Assembly: GCA_000827265.1 (NCBI GenBank)
Contig: KN834786.1
Location: 347,567 to 411,566, forward strand
DNA length: 64,000 nt
Direction: 5' to 3'
Origin: Collybiopsis luxurians FD-317 M1
Lineage: Eukaryota > Basidiomycota > Agaricomycetes > Agaricales > Omphalotaceae
A model generated the notes under the pieces. That model was not told the DNA's origin and did no database searches. It saw only the letters and a list, made by a program, of their open reading frames with translations. Shown in pieces: positions 36,571-49,406 of the stretch. The position numbers and the translations under genes are program-made. Within the stretch, counting starts at the first letter, position 1; the number at the start of each line of letters is the position of its first letter.

Positions 36571-38127
36571 ATGCCAGACTCTGTCAACGCACTTCCTCGT
36601 CCCCGTCGAGTTTTAATCATCGGAGGAGGTCCCAATGGCCTAGTCACTCTACGAAATTTGGTTGAAAGAGGAAACTTCGACAGGGTCGAGCTCGTCGAAC
36701 GACGAGACGATGTAGGGGGAATATGGTACCTTGATAACCCAGACCTAGAAACAACAGGAATTTTCGATCCAAAACCTCGCTGGCCTTCACCCGCTTACCC
36801 AGGCCTTATCGGAAATCTCACACCTTCATTCTTATCATTCTCCGGAGCACCATTTCCACCTCCTCCATCAACACCGCACCAGCCATTCCCCAATGTATCA
36901 GAAACATACCAGTATCTGCGATCATTTGCTACCCCGTATATCAATAAGGGGCTTATTAGGCTTAACACGGAGGTGACGAGGGTAGAAGAGCTGGCTGATG
37001 GGAACGGTTGGAAAGTAGAGTCGAGAAGTTGGCATGGATCGGACGCGGGGAGATTTTCAGAAGAGATTTGGGATGCCATCGTCGTCTGTGTTGGCTGGTT
37101 CGACCATCCAGTATGGCCAGATACCGAAGGTCTCAACAACCTCAAAAAGCGTGGTATAGCCATGCACGCCAAGTCATGGGGAGGTCCAGCGGGTTTCGAA
37201 GACAAACGGGTCATTGTTGTGGGCAACGCTCACTCTGGAAACGATATGACGATGCAGATGGCAGCCGTCGCGAAACCGCCGTTATATCACAGTATACGTC
37301 GACCTGCCTTGCCAGATTTCCCTAGTCTTCCGGACCCGCGCGTCGTCGACGTTCCACCAGTGAAGAGGTACACCCTTCGATCTGTGACTTCGATCTCGGG
37401 AGATGATGAACTGGGTGATACTCAAGAAAAAGTCACTGTCGTTCTGGAAGATGGAACTGAGATCAACGATATCGACGTTGTATTACTCGGCACGGGCTAC
37501 AGGCCCAATCCTGGTTTTATTTATGTCCTTCCACCACCATCGCCAACACCAACCGCGGACCGGTCGAGCGAGTCCCGCAATACCTCCCTAGGTCCTGTAC
37601 CTCTCATGTCTCTATTACCGTCCAATTCTTCCCACCAAAACCGCGTCCCCTATCTTCATCGTCACATCCTGTACGCTTACAACCCCATGCTAGCTTTCAT
37701 CGGTCCGGAGATCACTTCCAATCCCTTTACAATCGCGGATCTGGCATCGACTTGGCTGGCGCTGGCATGGCAAGATCTCATTCAGTACCCTGATACCTCC
37801 CAAGGACGACTCGAATTTGAAACTCGCCGTATAGCGGAACTCGAAGAGCGCAGCCGGAGCCCGGATGAGATCACAGATGATACGAACGCGGGGCCTCGGA
37901 AGGGGAGGGGGAGTGCATTAGGTGGTTATCATGTATTATCTGGGAGCGAAGAGGAGGATTTCATGAGAGAGCTTTGGGAGGATGTAGTAAAAGTCAACCC
38001 GGAGCTGAGGAAGGTGCTCGCGGAGTGGAACGAGGAGAAGAAACGCGAGAGGGCAGATCTATTTGCAGCAAAGCTCAGAGCACTGCAATGGGAGCGAGAT
38101 AGTAAATTGAAGTTGAAAGCCGTTTGA
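36571..38127 (+). CDS. Flavin-containing monooxygenase-like FAD/NADPH oxidoreductase
   Basis: Single-exon protein of 518 residues from ATG 36571 (MPDSVNALPRPRRVLIIGGG). The FAD dinucleotide motif is IIGGGPNGLVTLRNL at residues 15-29. It is followed by the FMO-like region VERRDDVGGIWYLDNPD and WPSPAYPGLIGNLTPSFLSF. The second Rossmann motif for NADPH is VIVVGNAHSGNDM near residues 213-225. The C-terminal VVLLGTGYRPNPGF is the conserved ATG/LGTGY-type motif of class B flavoprotein monooxygenases. A charged helix (EWNEEKKRERADLFAAKLRA) ends the protein at 38127. The degenerate FMO identifier makes a Baeyer-Villiger enzyme or an N-oxygenase possible. Substrate unknown. It is unusual here in lacking introns. 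Confidence 0.87.
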   Translation: MPDSVNALPRPRRVLIIGGGPNGLVTLRNLVERGNFDRVELVERRDDVGGIWYLDNPDLETTGIFDPKPRWPSPAYPGLIGNLTPSFLSFSGAPFPPPPSTPHQPFPNVSETYQYLRSFATPYINKGLIRLNTEVTRVEELADGNGWKVESRSWHGSDAGRFSEEIWDAIVVCVGWFDHPVWPDTEGLNNLKKRGIAMHAKSWGGPAGFEDKRVIVVGNAHSGNDMTMQMAAVAKPPLYHSIRRPALPDFPSLPDPRVVDVPPVKRYTLRSVTSISGDDELGDTQEKVTVVLEDGTEINDIDVVLLGTGYRPNPGFIYVLPPPSPTPTADRSSESRNTSLGPVPLMSLLPSNSSHQNRVPYLHRHILYAYNPMLAFIGPEITSNPFTIADLASTWLALAWQDLIQYPDTSQGRLEFETRRIAELEERSRSPDEITDDTNAGPRKGRGSALGGYHVLSGSEEEDFMRELWEDVVKVNPELRKVLAEWNEEKKRERADLFAAKLRALQWERDSKLKLKAV

Positions 38128-39997
38128 CCTGGGACCTGGGATTACTCTAAAAGTACACCTAGAGCATAGATTTTCTAGATTCGACTTGGACTGCGATATC
38201 CATCTCCACTCCGAGGCGTACCCACCTGGGAAGCATCTTGGCATGCATTTTATCATCAACAACAACAGCAATTGAATTCTTTAATCAGGACCAATCGAAA
38301 TAGTCAGCGCAGAGCTAGAACCTCATTGAATTTAGAGACCGGGTTTGATGAAGAAGGGAGATTCGCCGTATTCAGTCGCTCACATTTCAAAGCCACGATG
38401 CGACTGCTACAGATTCCGATGGTGGCGTCTCGTGCGACCTGACCCACTCAAACATATAGATTTAGCTATCGATTGAAACCTCGCGTTGATATTATAGCCC
38501 ATGCGCTGGCGACTGAATATCTAGGAGTCATAGTCTGCTGCTCACTTTCTCTTCCTGCGATGTCTGCGGCTTTTGGGTCGATTAGAATGTGTCCGTGAAC
38601 GGAGTTTTGATTCATGGGAAGGGTTTTAAAGAATGCGCGGCCATGTATAGAGAACAAGAGAGCAGGACAGCAAGAGGCCGGAAAGCGGGGGCGACTCGAA
38701 CATGTAATGTGGCTTAAATGTGATCGCCGCCTTTTCTGATTTATCATTTGATTAGAATTTAGCCGAACACCTGACCGCGACGCGTCGCGCGTGCACGACG
38801 GTTTTCCTCTTGAGCTCGACTAACTAGCCAGAGCTCAAAGGTCTAGCAGTATAGCTGATAGCAATGGAGAGCATATGGATCCCTGGATAAGCCAAAGAAT
38901 ATCCAGATTTCTTTGTGCACTTCACTGCCCATCTCACAGCGATGAAGCACCAGTTAACAATCTATACAATGAGGAATGCCTGTGAAACAAAAAGAAATCA
39001 GAAATATCCCAGGCTGACATTGACAACCTCTATGGGTTGTTAACTAGATAATCCATTTGGGTAATAGGACACTTCGGCATTATTTATTGGAACAATTTGT
39101 TGATTATAATGTCCAGCTGGATTTCCAGTACTTTGGCTAAACCTGTCTCCTGTGTTCCTTTCATGTGCATGTTGCATGTATGGGCTATAGCGTCTCTGGT
39201 TTATTGTTCCCATTACCTCACAGACTAAGCCTACGCTATGCCTTTCCTGAACAAAAAAATCCAGGCATTAAGACCGCCGCTCTATTTCAGTGGAGGTAGT
39301 CTTGGCCCAGGCGCTTTGACTGCCGTTAGAATATTCCATGTAAATAGCTGAAACTTGGCCTCCACAGCCAATCACAAACCACAACAATTTGTTCGAGACT
39401 CAAAGAGAATATAGTGATCACAGTGACAATGTGCTGATTTTGATGCTTGAACTTTAGCAAAAGCCTGGAAACATTCAAGAACCACTCGTTATGACAGATG
39501 CTAGTCATGCTGTACAACATGTATGAGAAATTCATTCCCTGATGTGACCAAGTCCATGTCCACGCCCAGGATCTAATCAGTTAAAAGCGGAACAGAATGA
39601 GATCTTTGTGCATGTATCATTGTGTTTGAATCTAACCTTACGCCAGAGTAAGGTTTGACTCTTTCTCTTGCACGAATCTACAACTTTGGAAATGAATGCT
39701 TCACAGGTATCATGAGATGAAGGTCCCATCAAAGCTGTAGATTTGTTCAGCGGTCAGGCAGTCAGCGGCTTCAGATCCTTCTCATATCTGACAAATGTCA
39801 GCTCAGGTAGAAGACATGGAGTATCGGAGCATGCGGAAAATTCTCCCAGCTTTCCACAGGAAGAGGTGGAAATCTGATTCCGAGGTCATAGACTGTTGAA
39901 CAGTGACTGTAATGCAAAAATAAAATTATAGAAGTACATTAATCAACAGAGTGCCCTGGTATGGACCATCGGCGTATTTAAGAAATACTGAAATGAT
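38128..39997. other. About 1.9 kb intergenic, nothing recognised
   Basis: Only short non-overlapping ORFs without domain character occur. The 38900-39950 part is AT-rich and may be old repeat DNA, but no element ends or recurring words were found in the window. Confidence 0.4.
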
Positions 39998-41280
39998 TTA
40001 AAAGTCGCTTTTCCTAGATTCACTATCATCCCACCAATCATCTAGAGATTGGAATCGTAATGAACCTCTTCGGTTCATGAAAGGGAACAATGCGGCGATC
40101 TGTTCCCTAGAGCAAACAGTGGTGGCGCACGCAGCCCGCACACCCTCTTCGGCATCAAACCCAATGCTAATACGTAAGGGAATGATGGAACAAAGTTCGG
40201 CCAATGCCTTGTCGACCATCGTGTCTGTCGGGGAAGGGTACCGCCTGAAGTGAAGATGCAGCTTCTGGAGGAGAGGTTGACGTTGTGAGCTTGCGCAATA
40301 GAGTCTGTGTAGAACACTAGGCGCGTCCCTAAAGTGCTTCAGCACGAGCTGAAGGTTCGGTATGCTTGCCAGACGATAGAAAATATGGTCTTCTCGGGAT
40401 ACATTACCTGGGAAAAAGCATGAGACCAAAGGGACAAGAAGGATTCGAGGAAAAAATCCTTACTCGACATTGGTCTGTGGTTCGAAAAATCCATTGTCAG
40501 GTCTAGCAAAGTTGCATGTAGCGTGGCTGAGACCATTGCCGCACAGGAATCCCAGTCGAGAGATAGCAGAGCTAACCTCTGCAGGCCTTGCACATCGAAA
40601 GCGCGAAGAATAGCTGGGATGACTCCGTCCTCACAATGTGATATGCAGAGTTTAGTCAAAGAATGCGATTTGTATTTTGGATTGCATCCCGCATGTCCAG
40701 TCCTCCACCGGCTCCAGGCATCGGTAATCCAGTCGGGAGCCCAGACGTCGTGCAGGTGCAGGGCTTGGAGTTCCCGAGTACGAATAGCGACGCAAGTCAT
40801 GAAAACGTCGAATGCCGATGGGTCGACTATAACCGACTGCAGCGAAATACGCTTAAGACGGTTGTTTTGGCGGATGAACCCCAGCAATCTGGTAAGGACG
40901 GCGTCGTTTACTGAGTAGATGATCAAGTTAGAGCATTTGAGAATTAGAGAAAGTAGGTCGTGGAGCTGGGATGCTTGAGGAATCTCCGCTGCGATATTCT
41001 CCCTATTGGTCAAGGTCAGAACCAGGTGACGCGCATAAGATGCGACGGTGCGGTTGGAGGCGACGTGCTGTTGAAAAGCCGCTGTGCGGTCGCCTGAAGG
41101 TCGCTGGTCTCTCTCCGGGGAGTCGACCTTGTAGGCGATATTCCGGAACATATGAGTCTTTGATCTAGGCGCCCAAGAGCTGTGGACAAGAGAGCACGCT
41201 GAGAGAGCGTTTTTTGACGTAGCGAGCTCGTCTATGATATTGTCGAAAATTTCAGGTGGGAAAGTAGATGGGGGCGACAT
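39998..41280 (-). CDS. F-box-like protein
   Basis: ATG 41280 (MSPPSTFPPEIFDNIIDELA) opens with an F-box-like motif: FPPEIFDNIIDEL, then LSACSLVHSSWAPRSKTHMF, the order typical of Agaricomycete F-box proteins. The rest is leucine-rich without clear repeats (SLQSVIVDPSAFDVFM, LQALHLHDVWAPDWI, LQRLALLSLDWDS). Near 40450 the frame changes. A 56-nt intron with donor GTAAGG after PMSS and acceptor CCCAG before GTAATG joins the parts as SSNVSRED and keeps the frame to the TAA at 39998-40000. About 370 residues. Agaricomycetes carry large expanded sets of such proteins, presumably substrate adaptors of SCF ubiquitin ligases. Target unknown. Confidence 0.75.
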
Positions 41281-42479
41281 GACGGTGTAAGGGAAGAGTA
41301 TGAGAAACTACTGTTTAACTAGAATGATTGTGAGCGCATAACATACAACCCCACAATTTTAGGATGAATTGCGCAGACTTTTACACGAGTTCCAGATAAG
41401 AAATTCCAGTTCCAAATGCCATATTCGCGGAGTGTCGTGCGCTCCATGTTTGGAAGTTGCCGTACAAACGCTGCAAATCTCCCTGAATCTCGAGGGAACG
41501 ACAAAGTATGACAAGGTCAAGATCCCAGATCCCCACTCCTTTCATTCCTAAGTTTATAAATCACTGCCTGCGAGAAATCATTACATACTCACGGGAACTA
41601 GAACAGGGAACGAATTCAAACCTTGTTCTATCTTCATCGACTAGAAGATCCACGTTCGGCATCGACTTAGTTGGTGCGCGGACACCTGTTCAAAGAACCA
41701 CGTTCATCTCCGAGGTGAAAGAGAGCGCTGCAAAAGGGTCCGCCCGCAGAAGTACGCCGGGCAGAAAGGAGAGCAAAGTAAGAGGTAAAGTGCAGTGAAA
41801 GAATGAGTCTAATCGAACCGACTTTCAGAGACCTGCGGCCAAACATTGCAGACTCAATACAGCGCGATTGAGCAGTGGACACCATTGCGTAGAAGCCTCA
41901 AGATCCTTGAACAGATCTTGGTTCAAAAATAACGAGACAAGCATGAGGGCGGAAATCTAAGAACAAAGAAGTCATTGATTTCATGATACTACCGCGATAG
42001 GCAGCTGGGGGATATAAACCGGAGTTCATTGCTCTACGAAGGGAAACTTTTGCTCAAGGCATGTTAAGTGCTGTGACGCATACCCACCAATGATATCGAC
42101 TTTGTCTGACAAGGGGAGAAACCGTTGAGCTCAAGGGGGTAATGGAACCGTCAGGGTTCTATAGACAGGAAAATTCAGAACATTCGAAGCCTTGCGCGTT
42201 CAAAGCGCCTCGGGTTCCTGGGCTTTCGGTCCGCTTTGGAATAATGAACGGGAGGTATCGAGCTTGCCTGGCGATTGCCGCCGTTTAACCTTTCACATTT
42301 CATACATATGATTGAGAGCAACGAGAGAACAATCATATCAGAAAGCTTGTGGATATAATTGGATATGTTACAGAGTTCCGGGGAATAAATATAAGGTCTC
42401 GAAATTGTTCTGCGGATTATTAAATGAGACGCCAAATGCTCAACTACACGCAGCGCACTTTCAAGTTCCTTGTTCCTTT
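41281..42479. other. About 1.2 kb intergenic, nothing recognised
   Basis: Short ORFs (for example 41508-41798) lack recognisable domains and a conserved copy. No gene is called. Confidence 0.4.
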
Positions 42480-42896
42480 TCATCGAGTCTCTTGATATTT
42501 CGGCGGTTCTCTTGCCGTCGCCGCGGCCGACTTCGGTGCGACATAAATCGTCACCAGTTTCATCGGTTTGAACTGGCTCAAGGTATCATTGAATCCGCTT
42601 TCTGTTAATCGAGCAACCTGGCTGGTGCCGTCTAGGAGAGTAATATTGATTCTGAGCTGTACACGGTCTCGAGAAACGTCCTTGAGTTCAGAGTAATATT
42701 CATGAATTGCGACATTCACAGCTTCCTGGTCCAAAGAGGTAAGCACCGCATGAAAGTTAAAGGTAGGGTGATTGACCTGATAAGACCCAACAGTGACACA
42801 TGCTAAATCTTTCCCGCCATCCCCAAGGCGTAATACAATGAGTTTTTTGGAATCTGCTATGGGGGGAGGAAAATATTCGCTGGATGTTGTTGTCAT
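42480..42896 (-). CDS. Small unknown protein, left paralogue
   Basis: Single-exon protein of about 138 residues from ATG 42896 (MTTTSSEYFPPP; the frame upstream opens only at TTG). It is clearly paralogous to the protein at 50476-50865. They share KKLIVL.LG, KDLACV.VGSYQVNH, VLTSLDQEAV, EYYSELKD, LLDGTSQVARLTESGFNDTL (FLDGTSQ in the paralogue), QFKPMKLVTI and REPPKYQ. Both frames are intact although silent-looking changes separate them, which suggests selection to keep the protein. No signal peptide, membrane segment or known motif was seen; a small mixed alpha/beta domain is likely. In both copies it is followed on the opposite strand by a C45 acyltransferase-like gene or its remains. Confidence 0.65.
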   Translation of the reverse strand: MTTTSSEYFPPPIADSKKLIVLRLGDGGKDLACVTVGSYQVNHPTFNFHAVLTSLDQEAVNVAIHEYYSELKDVSRDRVQLRINITLLDGTSQVARLTESGFNDTLSQFKPMKLVTIYVAPKSAAATAREPPKYQETR

Positions 42897-43531
42897 GATC
42901 AAAGGTCAACGGTTTCAGTCACCTGTTTATGATTTACCAGTCACGTATCACGATCGCCGTGCGGCCGCTGCGGCGTGCAACCTGTCAATTCCAAATGCCG
43001 AATCTTTCCTGTTATGCGTTCGGGAGACATTCGAGGCCTTGGCCTCACAATAGAAGAGAAAACATAGGCGAATAGAGAGAGGTGGAGACCCCAGGAGCGC
43101 GCTAAGCATGATGTAGCTCATCGGACTTCTTCGACCGTTCAAGCTAAGGACCATCTTGCACGGTCTGGTAACAGATTGTCATAACCAATCGTGGTACACT
43201 GTAGGCGGTATCAGCTACTGGTTTTGGAATAGAGCAGAAAGATAGTACGAATAAATCAAGGGTGGCGATCTCGAGACTTACTTCGTGGACCCGGAACTCT
43301 CAAACTCTCAAACCACTTTGAAAGACCTTCCATAACCTATGTCGTTCTGAGTAAGTGATCCTTGGCAACGTGATCGTGAAGTCATTCCTATTGGATGTAA
43401 AAGATGCGAATTCGACGTGACTGTCCTGCCAGTGGGAAATTAGTCTTCACGAAAATGTATCCATTTTTGCGCGGTGGGAGTGCCAGGTATCCAGGGCATT
43501 GTTTGATAAATTCAAGTTTCATTCGCTCATC

Positions 43532-43840
43532 ATGTCGCTTGTTCATCCCCGGCTTCATCTCGGAGGGACCTCTTATCGGGTAGTCTCCACTCGCTCCCTT
43601 ACGTTCAAATATTTTTGTGATCAGATAGGCCTTGCTCATGGAGCCTGTTGAATGATAAATAACTACGTACGTGCTAGCCTCGGTAAGCACTGGGATGAAA
43701 TATTACAGCTCACCTCAGTTGCTGGATAAACAACTGACGTGAGCGGTGTGTGGTGGCTGCAGTATGTTGTGGGTACTATATGTCCAATAGACATCAAAGC
43801 TTACCTGGTCGGAGGTTACGAGTGCATGGAATGAAATGAA
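43532..43840 (+). pseudogene. 5' fragment of a C45 acyltransferase-like pseudogene
   Basis: Begins ATG 43532 with SLVHPRLHLGGTSYR, then a GT...AG intron and IGLAHGA followed quickly by a stop (TGA near 43652). It is homologous to the start of the intact gene at 53615 (SPVYPRLHLEGTSYE / IGVAHGTHL). Homology reappears as tcaaagcttacctggtcgga (43793-43812) and breaks off. The downstream part lies beyond the gypsy element at 50020-50120. Dead before or independently of the retrotransposon insertion. Confidence 0.8.
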
Positions 43841-44071
43841 ATGCCGAGTTTTTGTTCTGGTGAATTCCGTGCCTGATCCTTGACAGGCAATTTTATATTA
43901 ATGGTATAATACTGATGACACAAGGTAATGTATTAAAGCTGACATCATAATAAATTACAATCTGTTTCGAGTCTAGACTAAGCAGGGAGGCGGCGGCGTT
44001 TGAGTCACCAGACTCGACTCATCGGCGCCACCACACAGGGCACGAGTAACTGCCACGCGGCAGCGTTGGCC

Positions 44072-44431
44072 TGTTGTATAGGTATGTTTATACGATAAGA
44101 TTAGTTCTTATCATACCGGTGATTTCCCATTTTGGACAAGGGTCACCCGGTTGTACTGGTATTGTTTGGGTTTCACTACTACGTAGGTTTTTCATCACTC
44201 GACTACGCTTTTGACTCGCAGCGATTCGTCCAGAATCCCTCTTGAGTCACTGGAACTTTCCTGTGATTTTCCTACTATATATTTCGTATTATTCAGGCAT
44301 TTTCTACGGTACCGCATGAGACATTTTTGTAGTATAAATATGCCGTAGATACTCGAGAATAGGACAGAATTCTCTCTGCCTTTTTCAGCCGCTTGATCGC
44401 CGACTCCGTTCTGGAACGGGCAGATACTTCA
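44072..44431 (+). repeat. 5' LTR
   Basis: 360 bp, TG...CA ends. It contains a TATA-like word (tataaata) about 95 bp before its 3' end, suitable as the element's promoter. It is followed by a 20-nt perfect palindrome (44427-44446) that overlaps the LTR end where a primer-binding site would be expected. Confidence 0.93.
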
Positions 44432-44630
44432 CTTTCGAAAGTGAAGGGTCTTTGCTAGCTTCCTTCATCTGATACTGGTTATCCCGTCGTAAGTAAAAAT
44501 CTTGTCTAGAACAAATTGATACGAGCTCAAAGGGTACCTCAACACTAGAGGACCATCTTAACCTAGTCGACTTCTACAACTCCCAACCGCTCAACGATTT
44601 TCTCAAAAGTCGTTGCTCTATTCTTTGCAT

Positions 44631-47600
44631 ATGTCCAACATTACTTTGGACCAGCTCCGCGCCGTCGTCAATCCCAATGCGTTCGATGTAATCGCTCCGA
44701 TCTTCACCAGCATTGCTCAACGCCTCGAACAGAGCGAAGGACGAGTGGCCGAACTTGAACGTGAGCATATTTCCCTTGAGCAAATCTCAACTACATTCCA
44801 AGATGCTCTAGCTCACTTGACACACACAGCTCTGCCACCTCCACCACCTCCGGTTCAACCTCAGCCTGTTCAGCCACAAGTACAGGTAGCTCGAGCTCCC
44901 CTGAGGACTGAGCTTCCTCTCTTCCATGGTCGCCCTGAAGAAAATGTTAGTGCCTTTATTTCCATCGCAAAAGATCTGCTACAGGCTACTCACATTGCTC
45001 AGGAAGACTGGGGAGTTATCGTAAGTGGTTGCTTCCGTGACGCTGCTCAAACTTGGTACTTAGCCAAGAAGCAGGGAAATGCTGATCAGCCACTGCAATG
45101 GAACGAACTTCAACAGGGTCTTCGAGATCAGTTCGACCATCCAGCCAGAACGGACAAAATTCGATCCCGACTTGCTCGCTGCAACTACAAAGGTAATGTC
45201 TCAGAGTTCATTCCTCGCTTCCAAAAGCTTGAAATGCAACTCTCCCCTACAGATATGACCTTTGGCGATCGTAAGTTCAATTTCTTCCGCAGTATCCCAC
45301 CCGATATGTGCTTCCATATTTCGAATGCAAATCCCTCTTCTATGGCTGACGTATATGAAGCAGCTCGAGTTTATGAATGGTACAAGCGTACCTCTTCGAA
45401 TAACTCAAATAACGGTCGGACAACAGATCCTCGCCTTCGCAACAAAAACAGCAACCACTCCTCGAGTAGTGGTCACAACAGTTCTCCATCTTCTCTGTCG
45501 TCACTCGTGTATCCTTCTAGTTCTTCGAACTCGGGACCAGGTCCTAGTTCTGGTACAGGACCAAGTCCAATGGATCTTGATGCTTTCACCAACAGCGGCA
45601 GTCCTCCCGAAAGGCCTAGGGTACGTTGCTATAATTGCAACAAACTTGGACATTTCGCTAGGAATTGCCGTTCGCCGCGCAAAACAGATCGAATTGGGAA
45701 GTTGCCTAGTCGCCCGCAACAGCCAATGTTCCATATCGCCGATCCCCATCCTCTTCGACCTACTCGAATGCGGGCCCACACTCCACAGGGACCTAGCTTC
45801 CTTGCTCGACAATTCCAGTCTGACCAAGTTGACCCTCCGGTCAAGATTGAACCAATTGAACCTTCTCTTACTGCAAATTTTTTTAGTATGGAAGGTTCAC
45901 CGGAGATTTGCTTGCCTGTATACTCCGCTACAATCCTTGGTCGCTATAATCATGCTCTGCAATGCAAGGCCAGTAAAATGGTGAACATTATCGCAGACAC
46001 AGGAGCTCGAGATAACTATGTACGGAGCAATGTGATCCGTCTCATCAACGCCGACATATTCCCTCTTGATCAACCTCGCGAAGTAGCTGGCGCTGGTCAT
46101 ACGGTCACTCGAGCTTTTGCACGCTTCACCCTAAAGATAGGTCCTATTGAGGAAACTATTGTTGCCTATGTCCTGGATCAATCAACGGGATTTCGTTACG
46201 ACTTGCTTCTTGGCTACACATTCTTGGCTAGGCACGGCGTTGTTTTCAACTGGGATAACAATACGCTCGACTTTGTTTCCCCAAAGACTCGCGCAAGTGT
46301 CACCGTTCAAGCTATCTGAAATCCAAACTCCCTTCCAGTACAGGAGGCCTACAATACACAAATCAGCGACGAACACTCTGGGTATGTGGAACTCCCTAAT
46401 GAAGAATATACTTACTCAAACGACGACAGTGTCGCTTCCATAAATGAAGTGATAGAAGAGAATACTGAAGACAAACCTGAACCTGGCGTAGCATTGACAG
46501 GTAATCCTTCCAAATCAACAGACAAAACGGGACCGACTAAGGAAGGACGAATGCGGTTAGGAAGGAAACTAAAGGAATTGGCCATCAAGATGTTTCCAAA
46601 ATGCTTTCAAGATAAAGTAGGTTACCCACCTCCTCGTTGTTGGGTACACCATATTGACACAGGCGATGCACAACCTGTAAAGATTCGCGGACGCCCTCAC
46701 TCTCCCCGAGAAAATCTGGAAATCAAGAAGTTCATCGACGACGCTCTTGCAGAGGGGGTGATCGAACGATCCACTTCACCTTGGTCTTCGCCAATTTTGT
46801 TGGTTCCCAAGAAGGACGGTAAGCTCCAACCTTGTGTTGACCTTCGTGCTATCAACAATCTAACAAAGAAAAACGCATATCCTTTGCCTCGGATAGACGA
46901 ATGCTACGTCAATCTGAAGGACGCTGGGGTGTTCACGACCTTAGATCTTAGGTCCGGCTACTGGCAAATTCAGTTGGCTTACGAGGACAGGGAAAAGACT
47001 GCCTTTACCTGCCGGTACGGTCATTTCCAGTTTCGCGTCATGCCATTTGGCCTCACGAACGCTCCCGCAACCTTCCAAAACATGATGAACGACATCCTTG
47101 CCGACTATATTGATAAATTCGTGATGGTCTATCTGGACGATATCGTTATATATTCAAGAACCTTTCAAGAACATGGTACACACGTCGCAAAGGTACTTTC
47201 CGCTCTAGCAAAAGAAGGCCTTATACTGAACATTGACAAGTGTACTTGGGCACAGGAGGAACTTCTCTACCTCGGTCATGTCATTTCTGGCGATGGGATC
47301 CGAGTAAACCCTGAAAAGGTTCGAGCATTAGCAGAATGGCCAGTCCCTACAAATGTTACTCACGTACGTGGTTTTCTTAATCTTGGCGGGCACTATCGAC
47401 GTTTTGTCCCGGGATTTGCCAAGATTGCTGAACCTTTAACTGACCTCCTCACTGGTGCTCCAAAAAAGGGTGCTCGTATCGAATGGTCTTCGAAGTGTCA
47501 AGAAGCTTTCGAAGCCATTAAGCAAGCCATTGCCGAATCAGTCAAGCTCATTCATCCGACCCCCTGGCGTGTCTTTGTTCTGGATACCGATGCCTCAGGA

Positions 47601-49406
47601 ACTTGTCTCGGTGCGGTTCTCCAACAATCGAATATGCCGTTTCGAGATCTTGAGGAGGGGAAGGATGATAGGGATGACAGTAAGTCTGAAAATCGCTTCG
47701 ACTTCAAGGAAAGGGACTTACGACCTATAGCCTTCGAGTCTCGAAAAATGACTGCTACGGAACAGCGGTACTCAGCTCAAGAACGCGAAATGTTGGCTGT
47801 TGTCAATGGACTAAAGAAATTTTGTCAATACATTGAAGGTTCTCCAATCGTGGTACGTACCGATCATGAATCTCTCAAGTATTTCCTCACTCAAAAACAC
47901 CTTGGTCGTTGTCTCTCTCGCTTCGCCGATGATATATCTCACTTCGATGTGAAGATTATATATCGTCCTGGCTCCGCTCAAGTTGCCGCCGACGCGCTAT
48001 CTCAACGAGAAGGCAATGACGAGGTTCCCGACATCGATTATCAACCTCTCCATGCTGTCGAACTCAATCCTGAAGATCGTGCAGCTGTTTATTACACTCT
48101 GGAAAGCTATCGACGTGATCTACTCTCCGGTAAAGAGATTCAATCAATCGGAAAGTACATGGTAAGTAAGGGGCATCTGTTCAAAGACATTAGTCCTGAA
48201 GATTCCGAACCGAAGATTGTTGTTGTGCCTACCTCGGTTCCTGAAGCGCTTGAACTCGTTCAGCGTATTCATGCTGACCTTGGGCATCTTGGTATCAATG
48301 CGGTATCGGAGTGTCTAAGGACTAGGGCTTGGATGCCTTACTCTTCGGAAATTGTCGAACATGTTGTACGTACCTGCAATCAGTGTCAATTCTCCAAGCG
48401 TGACACTATTCCTCCACAGCCTATGTTTCCGCTTCCTCGAGTTGGTGCCGGCGATGTCTGGTCTTTCAATTTCATCGGTCCGTTACCTAGGACTAAACGC
48501 GGCAATCAGTATCTACTCACCTCAATGGATATGGGTACTGATTTCACCTTTGCCAAAAGTCTCCCTCAACGCTCCGCTAACGCCGTCATCGAACTCCTCC
48601 GTCGAATCATCTCTCTGTTCGGAAAACCTAGGGCTATTCTAACAGATAATGGTGAGGAATTCATGTCATATGCCGTACAGAATTTCTTACAACGACTTAC
48701 AATCGAACATCTTCACACCTCTCCCTACCATCCGCAAACAAACGGTCGGCTTGAAAAATTCAATGACACCCTGGTTCAAATGCTAGCTCGTCAATGCGCT
48801 CCGGATCGACAAACTGATTGGGATGAGTACGTACCTGATGCACTTCTAGCTCACCGTGCTCACAAGAATCCCAGTACCGGGTCATCTCCTGGATGAATGT
48901 TGTACGGATTTGAACCTCGGCTCCCTGCCGACGCAGTCTTCAATACTCTTCGTATCCCTCCTTCTGACGCTGAAATTGCGACGCTTCAAGAACGCCGAAT
49001 GGAGCATATTCAAGACCTTGAAAAATTTCGCGAAGAAGCAAATGCTGAAGCTTTGAAACAACTAGAAGCTGAAGCCGAAAAGCGGGATACGGAGTATAGG
49101 GAAAGAGGTCTGGGTATTGGAGACCTGGTCCTTCGGAGAAACAAACGTCAGTCAAAGATTCACCCCCGCTGGGATGGACCTTTTATTATCCGCGATGTTT
49201 CTAACAAAAATACTTACCAACTTATGACTAGAAACGGCTATGTTCTTCGGCACTTGTACAATGGAAACCGACTGCGACAATATTTCCCTTCAAGTACCAA
49301 CCAGGCCCCCGACGCCGCGCTTTGGTATGCATCCTCTGATCTTCAACAGCGCGACGCTAACGAAAGGATGAGAGTAGGAAGGAAGGGACGAGTAGCTGAT
49401 CAGTAA
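44631..49406 (+). pseudogene. gag-pol polyprotein frame with two in-frame TGA codons
   Basis: One reading frame from ATG 44631 (MSNITLDQLRAVVNPNAFDV) to the stop at 49404-49406, broken only by TGA at 46317 and at 48894. Gag: capsid-like region, then a Ser-rich stretch and a CCHC zinc knuckle CYNCNKLGHFARNC (about 45627). Protease: IIADTGARDNYV (about 45990). After the first TGA come RT (KDGKLQPCVDLRAINN, VYLDDIVIYS at about 47128), RNase H (VFVLDTDASGTCLGAVL) and integrase (zinc motif HADLGHLG...CNQCQF, then SMDMGTDF, LTDNGEEF and NGRLEKFN as the DDE triad). After the second TGA comes MLYGFEPRLP and a GPF-type C-terminal module (HPRWDGPF). No chromodomain seen. Either a recently inactivated copy or one relying on readthrough. 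Confidence 0.88.

Noticed and set aside
38466..38747. Minus-strand ORF of 93 aa
   Set aside because: No motif, no neighbouring exon and no second copy.
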